Source of the DNA: Planctomycetota bacterium
GTDB taxonomy: Bacteria > Planctomycetota > Planctomycetia > Pirellulales > Pirellulaceae
Length of the DNA: 5,884 bases
Assembly (NCBI GenBank): GCA_024274855.1
Contig: JAJSAJ010001141.1
Location: 1-5,884, forward strand
Direction: 5' to 3'
A program made the position numbers and the translations under genes. Of this stretch, positions 1 through 5,793 are shown piece by piece. The notes under the pieces were generated by a model, which worked only from the letters and a program-made list of their open reading frames with translations, was not told the origin of the DNA and made no database searches. Position 1 is the stretch's first letter. Each line of letters opens with the position of its first letter.

Positions 1-183
1 AACAGACACGTACTCCGATTGATTGTATTACCACGGTCGATGATCATGTAACCGTTCGCAACTCGACACGTGAACCAGAACTCTGTCCATGCTCACAAGA
101 GCTCCGCTTCGTCTTGGCCTCCTCCGTGCCGAAGGCACAGTCTTACACGAGAATCGTACGCCTCACCAATCCGGATCCTGATC
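1..183. other. Upstream region of the deacetylase gene, no gene seen
   Basis: No protein-like reading frame is evident on either strand. The deacetylase frame stays open upstream to a GTG at 70, but the 38 extra residues (Ser, Pro and Arg rich) do not resemble the start of this enzyme family, which begins just before the AHPDD motif. The region contains a short perfect hairpin at 126-138, listed separately, and an 8-nt palindrome ATGATCAT at 40-47. I could not identify a convincing promoter or Shine-Dalgarno sequence. Confidence 0.5.
126..138. repeat. Small hairpin with GAA triloop (copy 1)
   Basis: GTGCC, then GAA, then GGCAC: a perfect 5-bp inverted repeat with a three-base GAA loop. It has the same design as the elements at 3102-3114 and 3249-3263 but different stem bases. 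It lies outside the conserved part of the deacetylase gene and is not followed by a T-run, so it is not a standard terminator. Confidence 0.45.
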
Positions 184-921
184 ATGCATGACAACGATCT
201 GCCATTTGATGTCCTGGCTGTTGGCGCTCATCCGGACGATGTCGAGATCGCCTGTGGCGGCACGCTCGCAAGACTGGTTCACCAGGGGTATCGAGTGGGC
301 ATCGTCGACCTGACCGATGGCGAGCCGACTCCCGGTTCGCCGCATCCGGACGTACGATTGGCGGAAGCGCAGGAAGCTGCGAGGAGACTCGGAGTCTGCC
401 GCCGCGTCGTCTTGAACCTACCCAATCGCCGCCTGTTCGATTCATTCGAAGCGCGCGTGGCGCTGGCACGGCAACTGCGTCTTTTCCGACCCAAGATTGT
501 TATCGGATTTGGCTCGAAAACACCCATGGCATCCCCCGACCATTGGCAGGCCATGTTGATCACCGACGCGGCCATATTCTATTCGCGGCTGACCAAATGG
601 GACGAACACTTTGACGGTCAGCCACCTCACACAGTCTCGGCACAACTCTATTTTCGCCTCCCTTTCGAAGCGGCAACTTTGGACGGATTCTCCAGCCATT
701 TTACCGTCGACATCGGCCGGACATTGGAAACCAAATTGGCCGCGGTCCATTGCTATAAGACTCAGTTCCCTCCGGCAAAAGACTACGTCTTCGAACGCAT
801 CCGTAGCGCCGCCATACTCGCAGGCCTCGGTGCCGGCTTTACGGCCGGTGAAACATTTGTGACAACCAAGCCAATGGGCACCGACTATTTGGTGCGTATG
901 GTGCTGGGCCAATCCGGTTAG
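184..921 (+). CDS. bshB1: LmbE/PIG-L family zinc deacetylase, BshB1-like
   Basis: This 245-residue cytoplasmic enzyme matches the GlcNAc-PI/LmbE deacetylase fold throughout and is close to the usual BshB1 length of about 235. BshB1 removes the acetyl group from N-acetylglucosaminyl-malate, the second step of bacillithiol synthesis. Visible signatures are AHPDDVE at residues 15-21 (zinc ligands H16 and D19, presumed catalytic base D18), the CGGTLA helix start at 24-29, the DLTDGE loop at 42-47, and PDH at 118-120, whose H120 is the third zinc ligand by family comparison. The C-terminal half keeps the BshB1-like features VDIGRTLETKLAAVHCYKTQF and a Glu-Thr-Phe near the end. The start was set at ATG 184 because residues encoded further upstream are not family-like; the Shine-Dalgarno is weak. 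No bshA or bshC is in the window, so the thiol product is inferred. A deacetylase acting on another amino sugar conjugate is the alternative. Confidence 0.82.
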   Translation: MHDNDLPFDVLAVGAHPDDVEIACGGTLARLVHQGYRVGIVDLTDGEPTPGSPHPDVRLAEAQEAARRLGVCRRVVLNLPNRRLFDSFEARVALARQLRLFRPKIVIGFGSKTPMASPDHWQAMLITDAAIFYSRLTKWDEHFDGQPPHTVSAQLYFRLPFEAATLDGFSSHFTVDIGRTLETKLAAVHCYKTQFPPAKDYVFERIRSAAILAGLGAGFTAGETFVTTKPMGTDYLVRMVLGQSG

Positions 922-954
922 CCCAAGATTTTCACGCTCAGTTTTTCTCCAACC

Positions 955-981
955 GCGAGAAAGACCGACCGAGCTTCTCGC
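955..981 (+). terminator. Possible terminator in the convergent gap
   Basis: A perfect 7-bp inverted repeat, GCGAGAA at 955-961 and TTCTCGC at 975-981, encloses a 13-nt loop and is followed on the plus strand by TTTCT. It sits 33 nt after the deacetylase stop and just after the end of the opposing rluD-type gene. The T-tract is short and broken, so efficiency is doubtful. Read leftwards there is no T-run directly after the stem, so it better serves the plus-strand gene. Confidence 0.45.
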
Positions 982-984
982 TTT

Positions 985-1974
985 CTAGCCGGTATTCCCA
1001 TGAACACGGCGCCATTGCCGAAGTTCACTTAACAGACACTCGATGTCAGCCGGCAGCGGGGCGAGCAATTCCAGCGGTTGGTTGGTTACCGGATGAAGAA
1101 GTTGCAATCTCCTGGCATGTAGTGCCTGGCGAGCTAGCAATACGGTCGCATCCGGACTGCAACGAATCTCGCCCACGGTGATTTGGGAACGCCCGCCATA
1201 AAGTCGGTCGCACAAAACGGGACAACCGATATGCGCCATATGCACGCGCAACTGGTGGGTCCGCCCAGTGTGGGGCACCAAGCGCAGGAGGGTGAACCCG
1301 CGAAATCGCTCCGTAACTTCGTAAAAAGTCCGCGCCGCGCGTGTGGTCGAATGCCCAGCGCGGATCGCCATCTTTTCTCGCTGGTAAGGATGCATGCCAA
1401 TCGGACGATCAACAATGTCGCGATCTCGATCAAGCAGACCGGCAACGACAGCGATATACTCCTTTTCGATGGTCCGCGATTCCCACTGAGCGGCCAACGC
1501 CCGATGAGCCTGATCTGTCTTGGCAACAACAATCACGCCACTGGTGTCGCGATCCAGTCGGTGAACAATGCCAGGTCGCGACGGCCCACCAACGTGACTC
1601 AATCGACTGAAATGGTGGGCCAGTGCATTGGCCAGTGTGCCGCCCCAGTGCCCCTTGCTTGGGTGGACAACCATGGCCGGCGGCTTGTTGATCGCGACGA
1701 GATGATCATCTTCAAACAAGATGTCCAAGGGGATGTCTTCGGGTAATGGCACGTCGCTCGGAAGCTCCGGAAGCGACCATTGAACCGTTTGCCCCAACGT
1801 CAGGCGATAGGCAACCTTGGTCCGTTTTCCATCCACCTGGACGCAGCCTTCCGTAATCGCACGGCGCAACTGCACCCGACTGCGATTGGGACAATGACGG
1901 GCCAGAAAGACATCCAGACGCGTACCAACAAACGAGTCGGTAACGACCAGCTGAAGACGGTCGGGCACGGCCAT
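985..1974 (-). CDS. rluD: RluA-family 23S rRNA pseudouridine synthase, RluD type
   Basis: The 329-residue product isomerises uridine to pseudouridine in structured RNA; RluD enzymes act on helix 69 of 23S rRNA. An S4 RNA-binding domain covers about residues 17-63 (GTRLDVFLA...RSRVQLRRAITEGCVQVDG). The catalytic domain runs from about 84 (ILFEDDHLVAINKPPAMVVHPS) to about 300. The signature HRLDRDTSG lies at 138-146, with D141 the expected catalytic aspartate. PHTGRTHQLRVHMAHIGCPVLCDRLYG (234-260) and LHARRLQLLHP (285-295) are the other family blocks. ATG at 1974 is preferred; a GTG codon directly before it (1977) could add one residue. The gene begins 11 nt after the stop of the TPR gene, so it is almost certainly the second gene of that operon. 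Membership of the RluA family is certain; RluD rather than RluC or another paralogue is inferred from the S4 domain and motif spelling. Confidence 0.9.
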   Translation of the reverse strand: MAVPDRLQLVVTDSFVGTRLDVFLARHCPNRSRVQLRRAITEGCVQVDGKRTKVAYRLTLGQTVQWSLPELPSDVPLPEDIPLDILFEDDHLVAINKPPAMVVHPSKGHWGGTLANALAHHFSRLSHVGGPSRPGIVHRLDRDTSGVIVVAKTDQAHRALAAQWESRTIEKEYIAVVAGLLDRDRDIVDRPIGMHPYQREKMAIRAGHSTTRAARTFYEVTERFRGFTLLRLVPHTGRTHQLRVHMAHIGCPVLCDRLYGGRSQITVGEIRCSPDATVLLARQALHARRLQLLHPVTNQPLELLAPLPADIECLLSELRQWRRVHGNTG

Positions 1975-1985
1975 CACGCAATCTC

Positions 1986-2879
1986 TCAGTCAGCCTGCTT
2001 GGTTTTCGTCGTGGCAGCAGGTTCTTTTGGAGCCGGATTTGGGCTGGATTTCCGCGGCGTGGGAGCCGCATTCGATTTGGCATTCGGTTTCAGTTCGGAA
2101 CTCGTGTCGGCAGTTTTCGCCGGCTTCGAATCGGTGCTCGCCTCCGGCGCTGCCTCATCCGGCGTATCGGGCAGATCTCCGAGCGTTGGCTTTGCAGTAC
2201 CAAGTCCGGCGCCCGCCGCGACTGAGGGCTGATTAGGCTCAGCAGGTGGAACCGGCTTTTGGCGAGCAAACCAATGGTACCACTTCACGACGTCCGGCTT
2301 GGCAAGACGTTCAAGGCATTTCTTGGCCAATTGGCCAAGCACGGAATCAGGCTTGGATTCGGCAACCAAAGAATAGTATTTCTTGGCCTGGTCCAACTCG
2401 TTCATTGTCTCGCACGTCTGAGCAAGTCCAAACTGAGCCCGCTCCAATAACATGGGATACGCAGCCGTTTTCGGGTTCTGGACCACCTCCAGATAACGGT
2501 CCCGCGCCATCGTCAAGCTGGTGTCGGCCAACGCACGATCGGTGAACAACAACCGGACGCCCTGGGCCAGGTGCATGTCGGCAGCCGTCTGCGCAGCCCA
2601 GAGGCCGGCCGACGTGTCGGAATACTGATCAGCAACGCGAGTAAACTCGGTCGCCAGATCGGTCTGCGGATCGCTTCCGGCGCTGAACATCGCTTGCCAT
2701 GCCTCGCCCTGTTGCCGCTCCTGCCAGGCACTCCAGACGTACCAGCCACAAACAACGATCGCCACCGCCGTTAATGCGGTCAGGATCATGGTCGTGTAGG
2801 GTCTGACCACTTGAATAAAATGGCCGATCCTGTCGGCAAGCTCATTGGTCTGCAGTTCGTGACGCCGTTTGGATTTCAT
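1986..2879 (-). CDS. Membrane-anchored TPR-like protein (YfgM-like)
   Basis: A 297-residue protein with three parts. Residues 1-28 are basic and probably cytoplasmic. Residues 31-51 (MILTALTAVAIVVCGWYVWSA) form one transmembrane helix, predicting an N-in, C-out anchor. Residues about 55-195 are helical, with TPR-like alternation (FTRVADQYSDTSAGLWAAQTAADMHLA, then ERAQFGLAQTCETMNELDQAKKYYSLV). From about 207 the protein becomes a disordered Pro/Ala/Lys/Ser-rich tail. This layout resembles YfgM and related TPR_21 proteins, which are membrane partners in protein export or folding; the function here is not known. The start is supported by the MKSKRRHELQTNELAD beginning, which I recall from planctomycete homologues, and by GGTGAT 8 nt upstream. 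It leads the operon with the pseudouridine synthase. Only one or two TPR units are convincing by eye. Confidence 0.8.
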   Translation of the reverse strand: MKSKRRHELQTNELADRIGHFIQVVRPYTTMILTALTAVAIVVCGWYVWSAWQERQQGEAWQAMFSAGSDPQTDLATEFTRVADQYSDTSAGLWAAQTAADMHLAQGVRLLFTDRALADTSLTMARDRYLEVVQNPKTAAYPMLLERAQFGLAQTCETMNELDQAKKYYSLVAESKPDSVLGQLAKKCLERLAKPDVVKWYHWFARQKPVPPAEPNQPSVAAGAGLGTAKPTLGDLPDTPDEAAPEASTDSKPAKTADTSSELKPNAKSNAAPTPRKSSPNPAPKEPAATTKTKQAD

Positions 2880-2887
2880 GGTTATCC

Positions 2888-2895
2888 ATCACCCC
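2888..2895 (-). promoter_or_regulatory. Ribosome binding site of the TPR gene
   Basis: On the minus strand GGGGTGAT lies 8 nt before the ATG at 2879. GGTGAT matches the right part of the extended Shine-Dalgarno consensus. A CACC directly upstream (complement of 2899-2902) could pair with GGTG through a 4-bp stem with a 5-nt loop, which might partly mask the site; that pairing is short and only a possibility. Confidence 0.45.
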
Positions 2896-2995
2896 ATTGG
2901 TGGCATGCCGTGCGTTTGCCGCCTCACACCAAGGGTGATTGGGCACTCGCCAGAGCAAAAAACTTGGAAGTGTACCGTTTCGCGGAGCCAAGCCG

Positions 2996-3011
2996 CCGGG
3001 CGTGTTCCCGG
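2996..3011 (-). repeat. Leader hairpin CCGGG/CCCGG
   Basis: A 5-bp perfect GC-only inverted repeat, CCGGG at 2996-3000 and CCCGG at 3007-3011, with a 6-nt loop. It lies about 20 nt downstream of the start site predicted from the minus-strand promoter, at the 5' end of the presumed leader RNA. Its role, if any, is unknown. Confidence 0.3.
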
Positions 3012-3037
3012 AAAGGAGAAGTTGCCGCGAAGGCGTA

Positions 3038-3067
3038 AGTATAGGTCTGAAAAGACAAAAGCGTCAA
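3038..3067 (-). promoter_or_regulatory. Sigma70-like promoter for the TPR-rluD operon
   Basis: On the minus strand the -35 box TTGACG (complement of 3062-3067) and the -10 box TATACT (complement of 3038-3043) each match five of six consensus bases, with an 18-nt spacer. Transcription would start near 3031 and run left, leaving a leader of about 150 nt before the ATG at 2879. The position and direction suit the operon. No start-site data are available, so this is a prediction. Confidence 0.55.
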
Positions 3068-3101
3068 TAGAGGGCACGCAGGTCCGCGGCCCCCCTGTCG
3101 A

Positions 3102-3114
3102 TCGGCGAAGCCGA
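3102..3114. repeat. Small hairpin with GAA triloop (copy 2)
   Basis: TCGGC, GAA, GCCGA: a perfect 5-bp stem with a GAA loop. It contains the heptamer GCGAAGC, known from DNA chemistry as an unusually stable mini-hairpin. The 9-nt core GGCGAAGCC also occurs, in inverse orientation, at 3252-3260, while the outer stem bases differ but still pair. Confidence 0.5.
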
Positions 3115-3248
3115 CTGCTACAGTTCTGCCCTGGACGGAGTGAATCGGCCCGCAGTGCGCGAGCCTACTGCCGCCCAGCCTTTAATCGGCCACAAATCCA
3201 TGCATAAGGGTGCCCCTGCCGGCCTGTTTTCGTTCTGAAGCACCTAAC

Positions 3249-3263
3249 GCAGGCTTCGCCTGC
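3249..3263. repeat. Small hairpin with TTC/GAA triloop (copy 3)
   Basis: GCAGGC, TTC, GCCTGC: a perfect 6-bp stem with a three-base loop. Read on the minus strand the loop is GAA and the centre is GCGAAGC, the same as in copy 2. It has no adjoining T-run and no reading frame that needs it. Confidence 0.5.
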
Positions 3264-3296
3264 AACCCAAATGGCGGAGTCACGACCCGTATTGTC

Positions 3297-3318
3297 GAAC
3301 GGACGCCCACGTCCGTTC
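3297..3318. repeat. Hairpin with ACGGAC stem, unit 1
   Basis: GAACGGACG at 3297-3305 and CGTCCGTTC at 3310-3318 form a perfect 9-bp stem with the 4-nt loop CCCA. It is followed 4 nt later by a second hairpin that shares the stem core ACGGAC/GTCCGT. There is no T-tract, so it is not an obvious intrinsic terminator. Confidence 0.55.
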
Positions 3319-3321
3319 ATT

Positions 3322-3343
3322 CGACGGACCTGGAAGTCCGTCG
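3322..3343. repeat. Hairpin with ACGGAC stem, unit 2
   Basis: CGACGGAC at 3322-3329 and GTCCGTCG at 3336-3343 form a perfect 8-bp stem around the 6-nt loop CTGGAA. With unit 1 it makes a tandem palindromic pair ending about 130 nt before the helicase start, an arrangement like REP-type elements. No GTAG-type foot was seen. Confidence 0.55.
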
Positions 3344-3472
3344 GACAAGATGCGCGCACGGCGTGCAGAAACCACAGCCTAAGACTCTTGGGGCAGCATT
3401 CCGAAACTCAATCAGTCGATATGGACAAGTTCGCTTCGGTTCCAGACCCTGCCAGGTGAGGTTACTTTCGCG

Positions 3473-5494
3473 ATGTGTGCTGCACTGAATCCCGCTCAAC
3501 AGAAGGCGGTCAACACGTTGAAAGGGCCCTTATTGGTTCTTGCCGGAGCGGGAAGTGGGAAGACCCGCGTTGTCACGTTTCGAATTGCAAAACTGATTCG
3601 CGCTGGCACCGCTCCCGATCGAATCCTTGCGGTCACTTTCACCAATAAGGCCGCATCGGAAATGCAACAGCGGGTGCGTCAGTTACTGGGCAAGAAATTG
3701 CCGACGCGTCCTGTAGTGGCAACATTTCACGCACATTGTCTGCAGATCCTGCGCCGCCACATCCGCCGGTTGGGATATCCAGTGAAGTTCGCGATCTATG
3801 ATCGAGGGGATCAGGAAAGCATTGCTCGAAGCGTACTTCGCGAAATCCGTGTACCCAACGAGAAAATGCGGCCTGCGGAACTGCTCGGTCAAATCAGTCG
3901 CTGGAAGTCCCAGTGCTTGCGCGCATCAGACGCAGGCGCCGCCGCGGAAACAGACAAGCAGCACTTGGCAGCGATGGGATTCGGACGCTACCAGCAGGCG
4001 TTGAAGAACGCTGGAGCCGTCGATTTTGACGACCTGCTGCTTTGTACGGAAGAGCTATTTGTACGGTTTCCCGACGTCCTGGACGAAGAAGCGTCGCGTT
4101 TCGACCATTTGTTGGTTGACGAATACCAGGATACCAATGCCAGCCAATATCGAATTGTGAAGGCGTTGGCTCAGCCGCATCGCAACCTGTGCGTGGTTGG
4201 TGACGACGATCAGTCGATTTATGGCTGGCGAGGGGCTGAGGTCGAGCATATTCTGCGGTTTGCCAAGGATTGGCCCAACGCGGTTGTGATCCGACTGGAA
4301 CACAACTATCGATCCACCGAAGCGATTCTGGAACACGCCAACCGACTGATCGCGTTTAACACGGTGCGACATGACAAGGTCTTGCGAGCTGCGAGGCCGG
4401 GGGGAGAAAGCCCGCGAATTCTCCAATGTAAGGACGAAATCACAGAGGCAAGACAAGTCGTCGACGATATCCGTCGCCAACTCCGTCGGCCCGGAATCGA
4501 CGGCGGTGACATTGCTATTCTGTTTCGCACCAACGAGCAGCCACGCGCATTCGAAACGGAAATGCGCCGCGTGAAAATTCCCTATGTTTTGATCGGAGGT
4601 TCCTCGTTCTTCGACCGCAAGGAAGTGCGTGATATTCTGGCCTACCTCCGATTGCTCATCCTGCCTCGTGACGAAACGGCCCTGCTGCGTATTATCAATC
4701 TGCCACCACGCGGAATCGGCAGCAAAACGGTCCAAGCACTGATGAGCCATGCGGTGGCCAACGGGACAACGGTCTGGGAGACCATGACTGGGGCGACCCT
4801 GCCCAGCGGCATGACGCCGCGCGCGGTCGAGGCGCTGCGGCAATTCGCTCGCCAGATGCGCAAGTTCCAGCGAAAAACTGCATCCAGCGCAGGTCGGTCG
4901 TTGACCGAATTGGTCAAGCAACTGATTGCGGAAATTGGCTACGAAGCGGAATTAGCACGCCTGTACGACGATCCGAACGAGCGTCAATCGCGATGGGATG
5001 CTGTCCAGGAGGTCGTTAATGCATTGGGCGCTTACGAGGCCAAGAACTCCAAACCATCCCTCAGTGGATTCATGGACGAAATGGCACTTGCGGGACGGGA
5101 TATGGAGGAGGATAAGGAAAGCCAGCTACGCACACATGCTGTCACGCTGATGACACTGCACTGTGCCAAAGGTCTCGAGTTTCCGCAGGTCTATATGGTC
5201 GGCATGGAGGAGGGGATTCTACCCCATCGTCGAAGCGTGGAAGCCGACGAACGTGCCATCGAAGAAGAACGGAGGCTCTGCTATGTCGGCATCACACGAG
5301 CCCAAGACCGACTTACATTCTCCTTGGCGCGAACGCGCCGCAAGTGGGGCAAGCCGCGAGAAACCATGGCCAGTCGCTTTCTCTATGAGCTGACCGGTCA
5401 GGCAGAACGCGCCCCCCATCGTCGGCCCCGCCGCACCCGCCAGCCCAACGCCTCGGCTTCACCCGGCAGAAACCGCACAAACCCCCGACGATAA
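3473..5494 (+). CDS. Rep/UvrD-family SF1A ATP-dependent DNA helicase
   Basis: A complete 673-residue 3'-5' DNA helicase/translocase of the UvrD/Rep/PcrA family, which uses ATP to move on single-stranded DNA in repair and fork restart. Motifs in order: Q-motif LNPAQQ 5-10; Walker A AGAGSGKT 24-31; Ia VTFTNKAA 54-61; TFHAHCLQILRR 84-95; motif II LLVDEYQDTN 213-222; III GDDDQSIYGWRGA 243-255; IV NYRS 278-281; V TLMTLHCAKGLEFP 558-571; VI VGITRAQ 605-611 with the arginine finger at R609. GDDDQSIY, GGSSFF (375-380) and VYMVGMEEG (573-581) are spelled more like E. coli Rep than PcrA, and the length equals that of Rep. After SRFLYEL (634-640) only a basic tail of 33 residues follows, so the extended C-terminal domain of PcrA/UvrD is absent. 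ATG 3473 is chosen because the family start LNPxQ follows at once; the Shine-Dalgarno (AGGTGAGG near 3454-3461) is distant. An in-frame stop at 3380 limits extension. The exact orthologue is unresolved. Confidence 0.95.
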   Translation: MCAALNPAQQKAVNTLKGPLLVLAGAGSGKTRVVTFRIAKLIRAGTAPDRILAVTFTNKAASEMQQRVRQLLGKKLPTRPVVATFHAHCLQILRRHIRRLGYPVKFAIYDRGDQESIARSVLREIRVPNEKMRPAELLGQISRWKSQCLRASDAGAAAETDKQHLAAMGFGRYQQALKNAGAVDFDDLLLCTEELFVRFPDVLDEEASRFDHLLVDEYQDTNASQYRIVKALAQPHRNLCVVGDDDQSIYGWRGAEVEHILRFAKDWPNAVVIRLEHNYRSTEAILEHANRLIAFNTVRHDKVLRAARPGGESPRILQCKDEITEARQVVDDIRRQLRRPGIDGGDIAILFRTNEQPRAFETEMRRVKIPYVLIGGSSFFDRKEVRDILAYLRLLILPRDETALLRIINLPPRGIGSKTVQALMSHAVANGTTVWETMTGATLPSGMTPRAVEALRQFARQMRKFQRKTASSAGRSLTELVKQLIAEIGYEAELARLYDDPNERQSRWDAVQEVVNALGAYEAKNSKPSLSGFMDEMALAGRDMEEDKESQLRTHAVTLMTLHCAKGLEFPQVYMVGMEEGILPHRRSVEADERAIEEERRLCYVGITRAQDRLTFSLARTRRKWGKPRETMASRFLYELTGQAERAPHRRPRRTRQPNASASPGRNRTNPRR

Positions 5495-5551
5495 CAGACC
5501 CGACTTGCCGTCCCTTCCTGCTCCTGTCCCTCTTGCTCGCCCAACCACAGG

Positions 5552-5567
5552 GGGGCGACACCGCCCC
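5552..5567 (+). repeat. GC-rich hairpin after the helicase gene
   Basis: GGGGCG and CGCCCC form a perfect 6-bp stem with the loop ACAC, 57 nt after the helicase stop codon. It is stable but lacks a downstream T-run, so it might stall or stabilise the transcript end rather than act as a standard intrinsic terminator. Confidence 0.35.
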
Positions 5568-5647
5568 ACACGCTTACATCTCGGAAAACCAACCACCCCC
5601 GACCGAGCTACGTGCTACAGTCCCAAAGGACCCCTTCTCGACGGTGT

Positions 5648-5675
5648 ACCGGAATCGCCATTGGGAGATTCCGGT
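5648..5675. repeat. 9-bp perfect inverted repeat upstream of the nuclease
   Basis: ACCGGAATC at 5648-5656 and GATTCCGGT at 5667-5675 pair perfectly around a 10-nt loop, and two G-T pairs can extend the stem. It ends 118 nt before the nuclease start. No T-run follows directly. It could be an operator, an RNA structure in the leader, or a chance palindrome. Confidence 0.45.
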
Positions 5676-5781
5676 GTCCAGGCTAAACTACGCCGTCGCC
5701 AGTGCATTGGCAGTCGAGTCCGACTGGTCGGTGGTGGCCGCGCGGGGTGTGGCCAAGGACGTTTTTTGGGCGGCATTGTGC

Positions 5782-5789
5782 AAGGAGGT
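5782..5789 (+). promoter_or_regulatory. Strong Shine-Dalgarno of the SbcD-like gene
   Basis: AAGGAGGT is a full match to the ribosome binding consensus, with GGAGG ending 5 nt before ATG 5794. It decides the start in a frame that is otherwise open far upstream, and is by far the best ribosome site in the window. Confidence 0.8.
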
Positions 5790-5793
5790 ACTC

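Larger units (their letters stand above)
2880..3472. other. Divergent intergenic region with hairpin cluster
   Basis: This 593-nt stretch separates the divergently transcribed TPR and helicase genes. Open frames exist on both strands, but their translations are Arg/Pro/Ser/Cys-rich without domains or repeats, and none has a good ribosome site, so I see no gene. The left third holds the minus-strand promoter and leader. The part from about 3100 to 3345 holds four perfect small hairpins, listed separately. The last 130 nt before the helicase show no clear promoter on the plus strand. Confidence 0.6.
5495..5793. other. Gap between helicase and nuclease genes, no assigned gene
   Basis: Nothing here matches a known family. 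The frame of the downstream nuclease is free of stops from 5389 through the whole gap, and its third codon positions are rich in G and C. It has no ATG before 5794 and no good ribosome site for the GTG codons at 5644, 5674 or 5731. Two hairpins lie in the gap: GGGGCG/CGCCCC at 5552-5567 and the 9-bp stem at 5648-5675. Reverse-strand frames here are Arg/Gly/Cys-rich shadows. Confidence 0.45.

Noticed and set aside
40..47. ATGATCAT palindrome and a second GATCATG near 180
   Set aside because: Both are too short and too simple to support a site; a two-copy match of seven bases is expected by chance.
70..183. GTG at 70 as start of the deacetylase
   Set aside because: The 38 added residues are low-complexity and not family-like, and the ATG at 184 places the AHPDD motif at the normal distance from the N-terminus.
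829..848. CCGGC and GCCGG inverted bases near the end of the deacetylase gene
   Set aside because: They lie inside conserved coding sequence, the pairing is short, and no T-run follows, so codon composition explains them.
1183..1746. Plus-strand open frame of 187 codons opposite the pseudouridine synthase
   Set aside because: It is the shadow of the conserved minus-strand catalytic domain and has no family resemblance or ribosome site.
2869..3207. Plus-strand open frame in the divergent gap (112 codons)
   Set aside because: It begins inside the TPR gene on the opposite strand, covers the predicted promoter, and its translation is Arg/Pro/Ser-rich without recognisable structure.
3062..3343. 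Possible remnant of a mobile element in the divergent gap
   Set aside because: No transposase fragment, terminal inverted repeat pair or target-site duplication could be found, only small independent hairpins.
3210..3488. Plus-strand open frame before the helicase (92 codons)
   Set aside because: It runs across four hairpin arms, overlaps the helicase start in another frame, and is Arg/Cys/Ser-rich with no family match.
4055..4921. Long minus-strand open frame of 288 codons inside the helicase gene
   Set aside because: It is antisense to conserved helicase motifs, its translation has no domain-like pattern, and the plus-strand gene explains the region fully.
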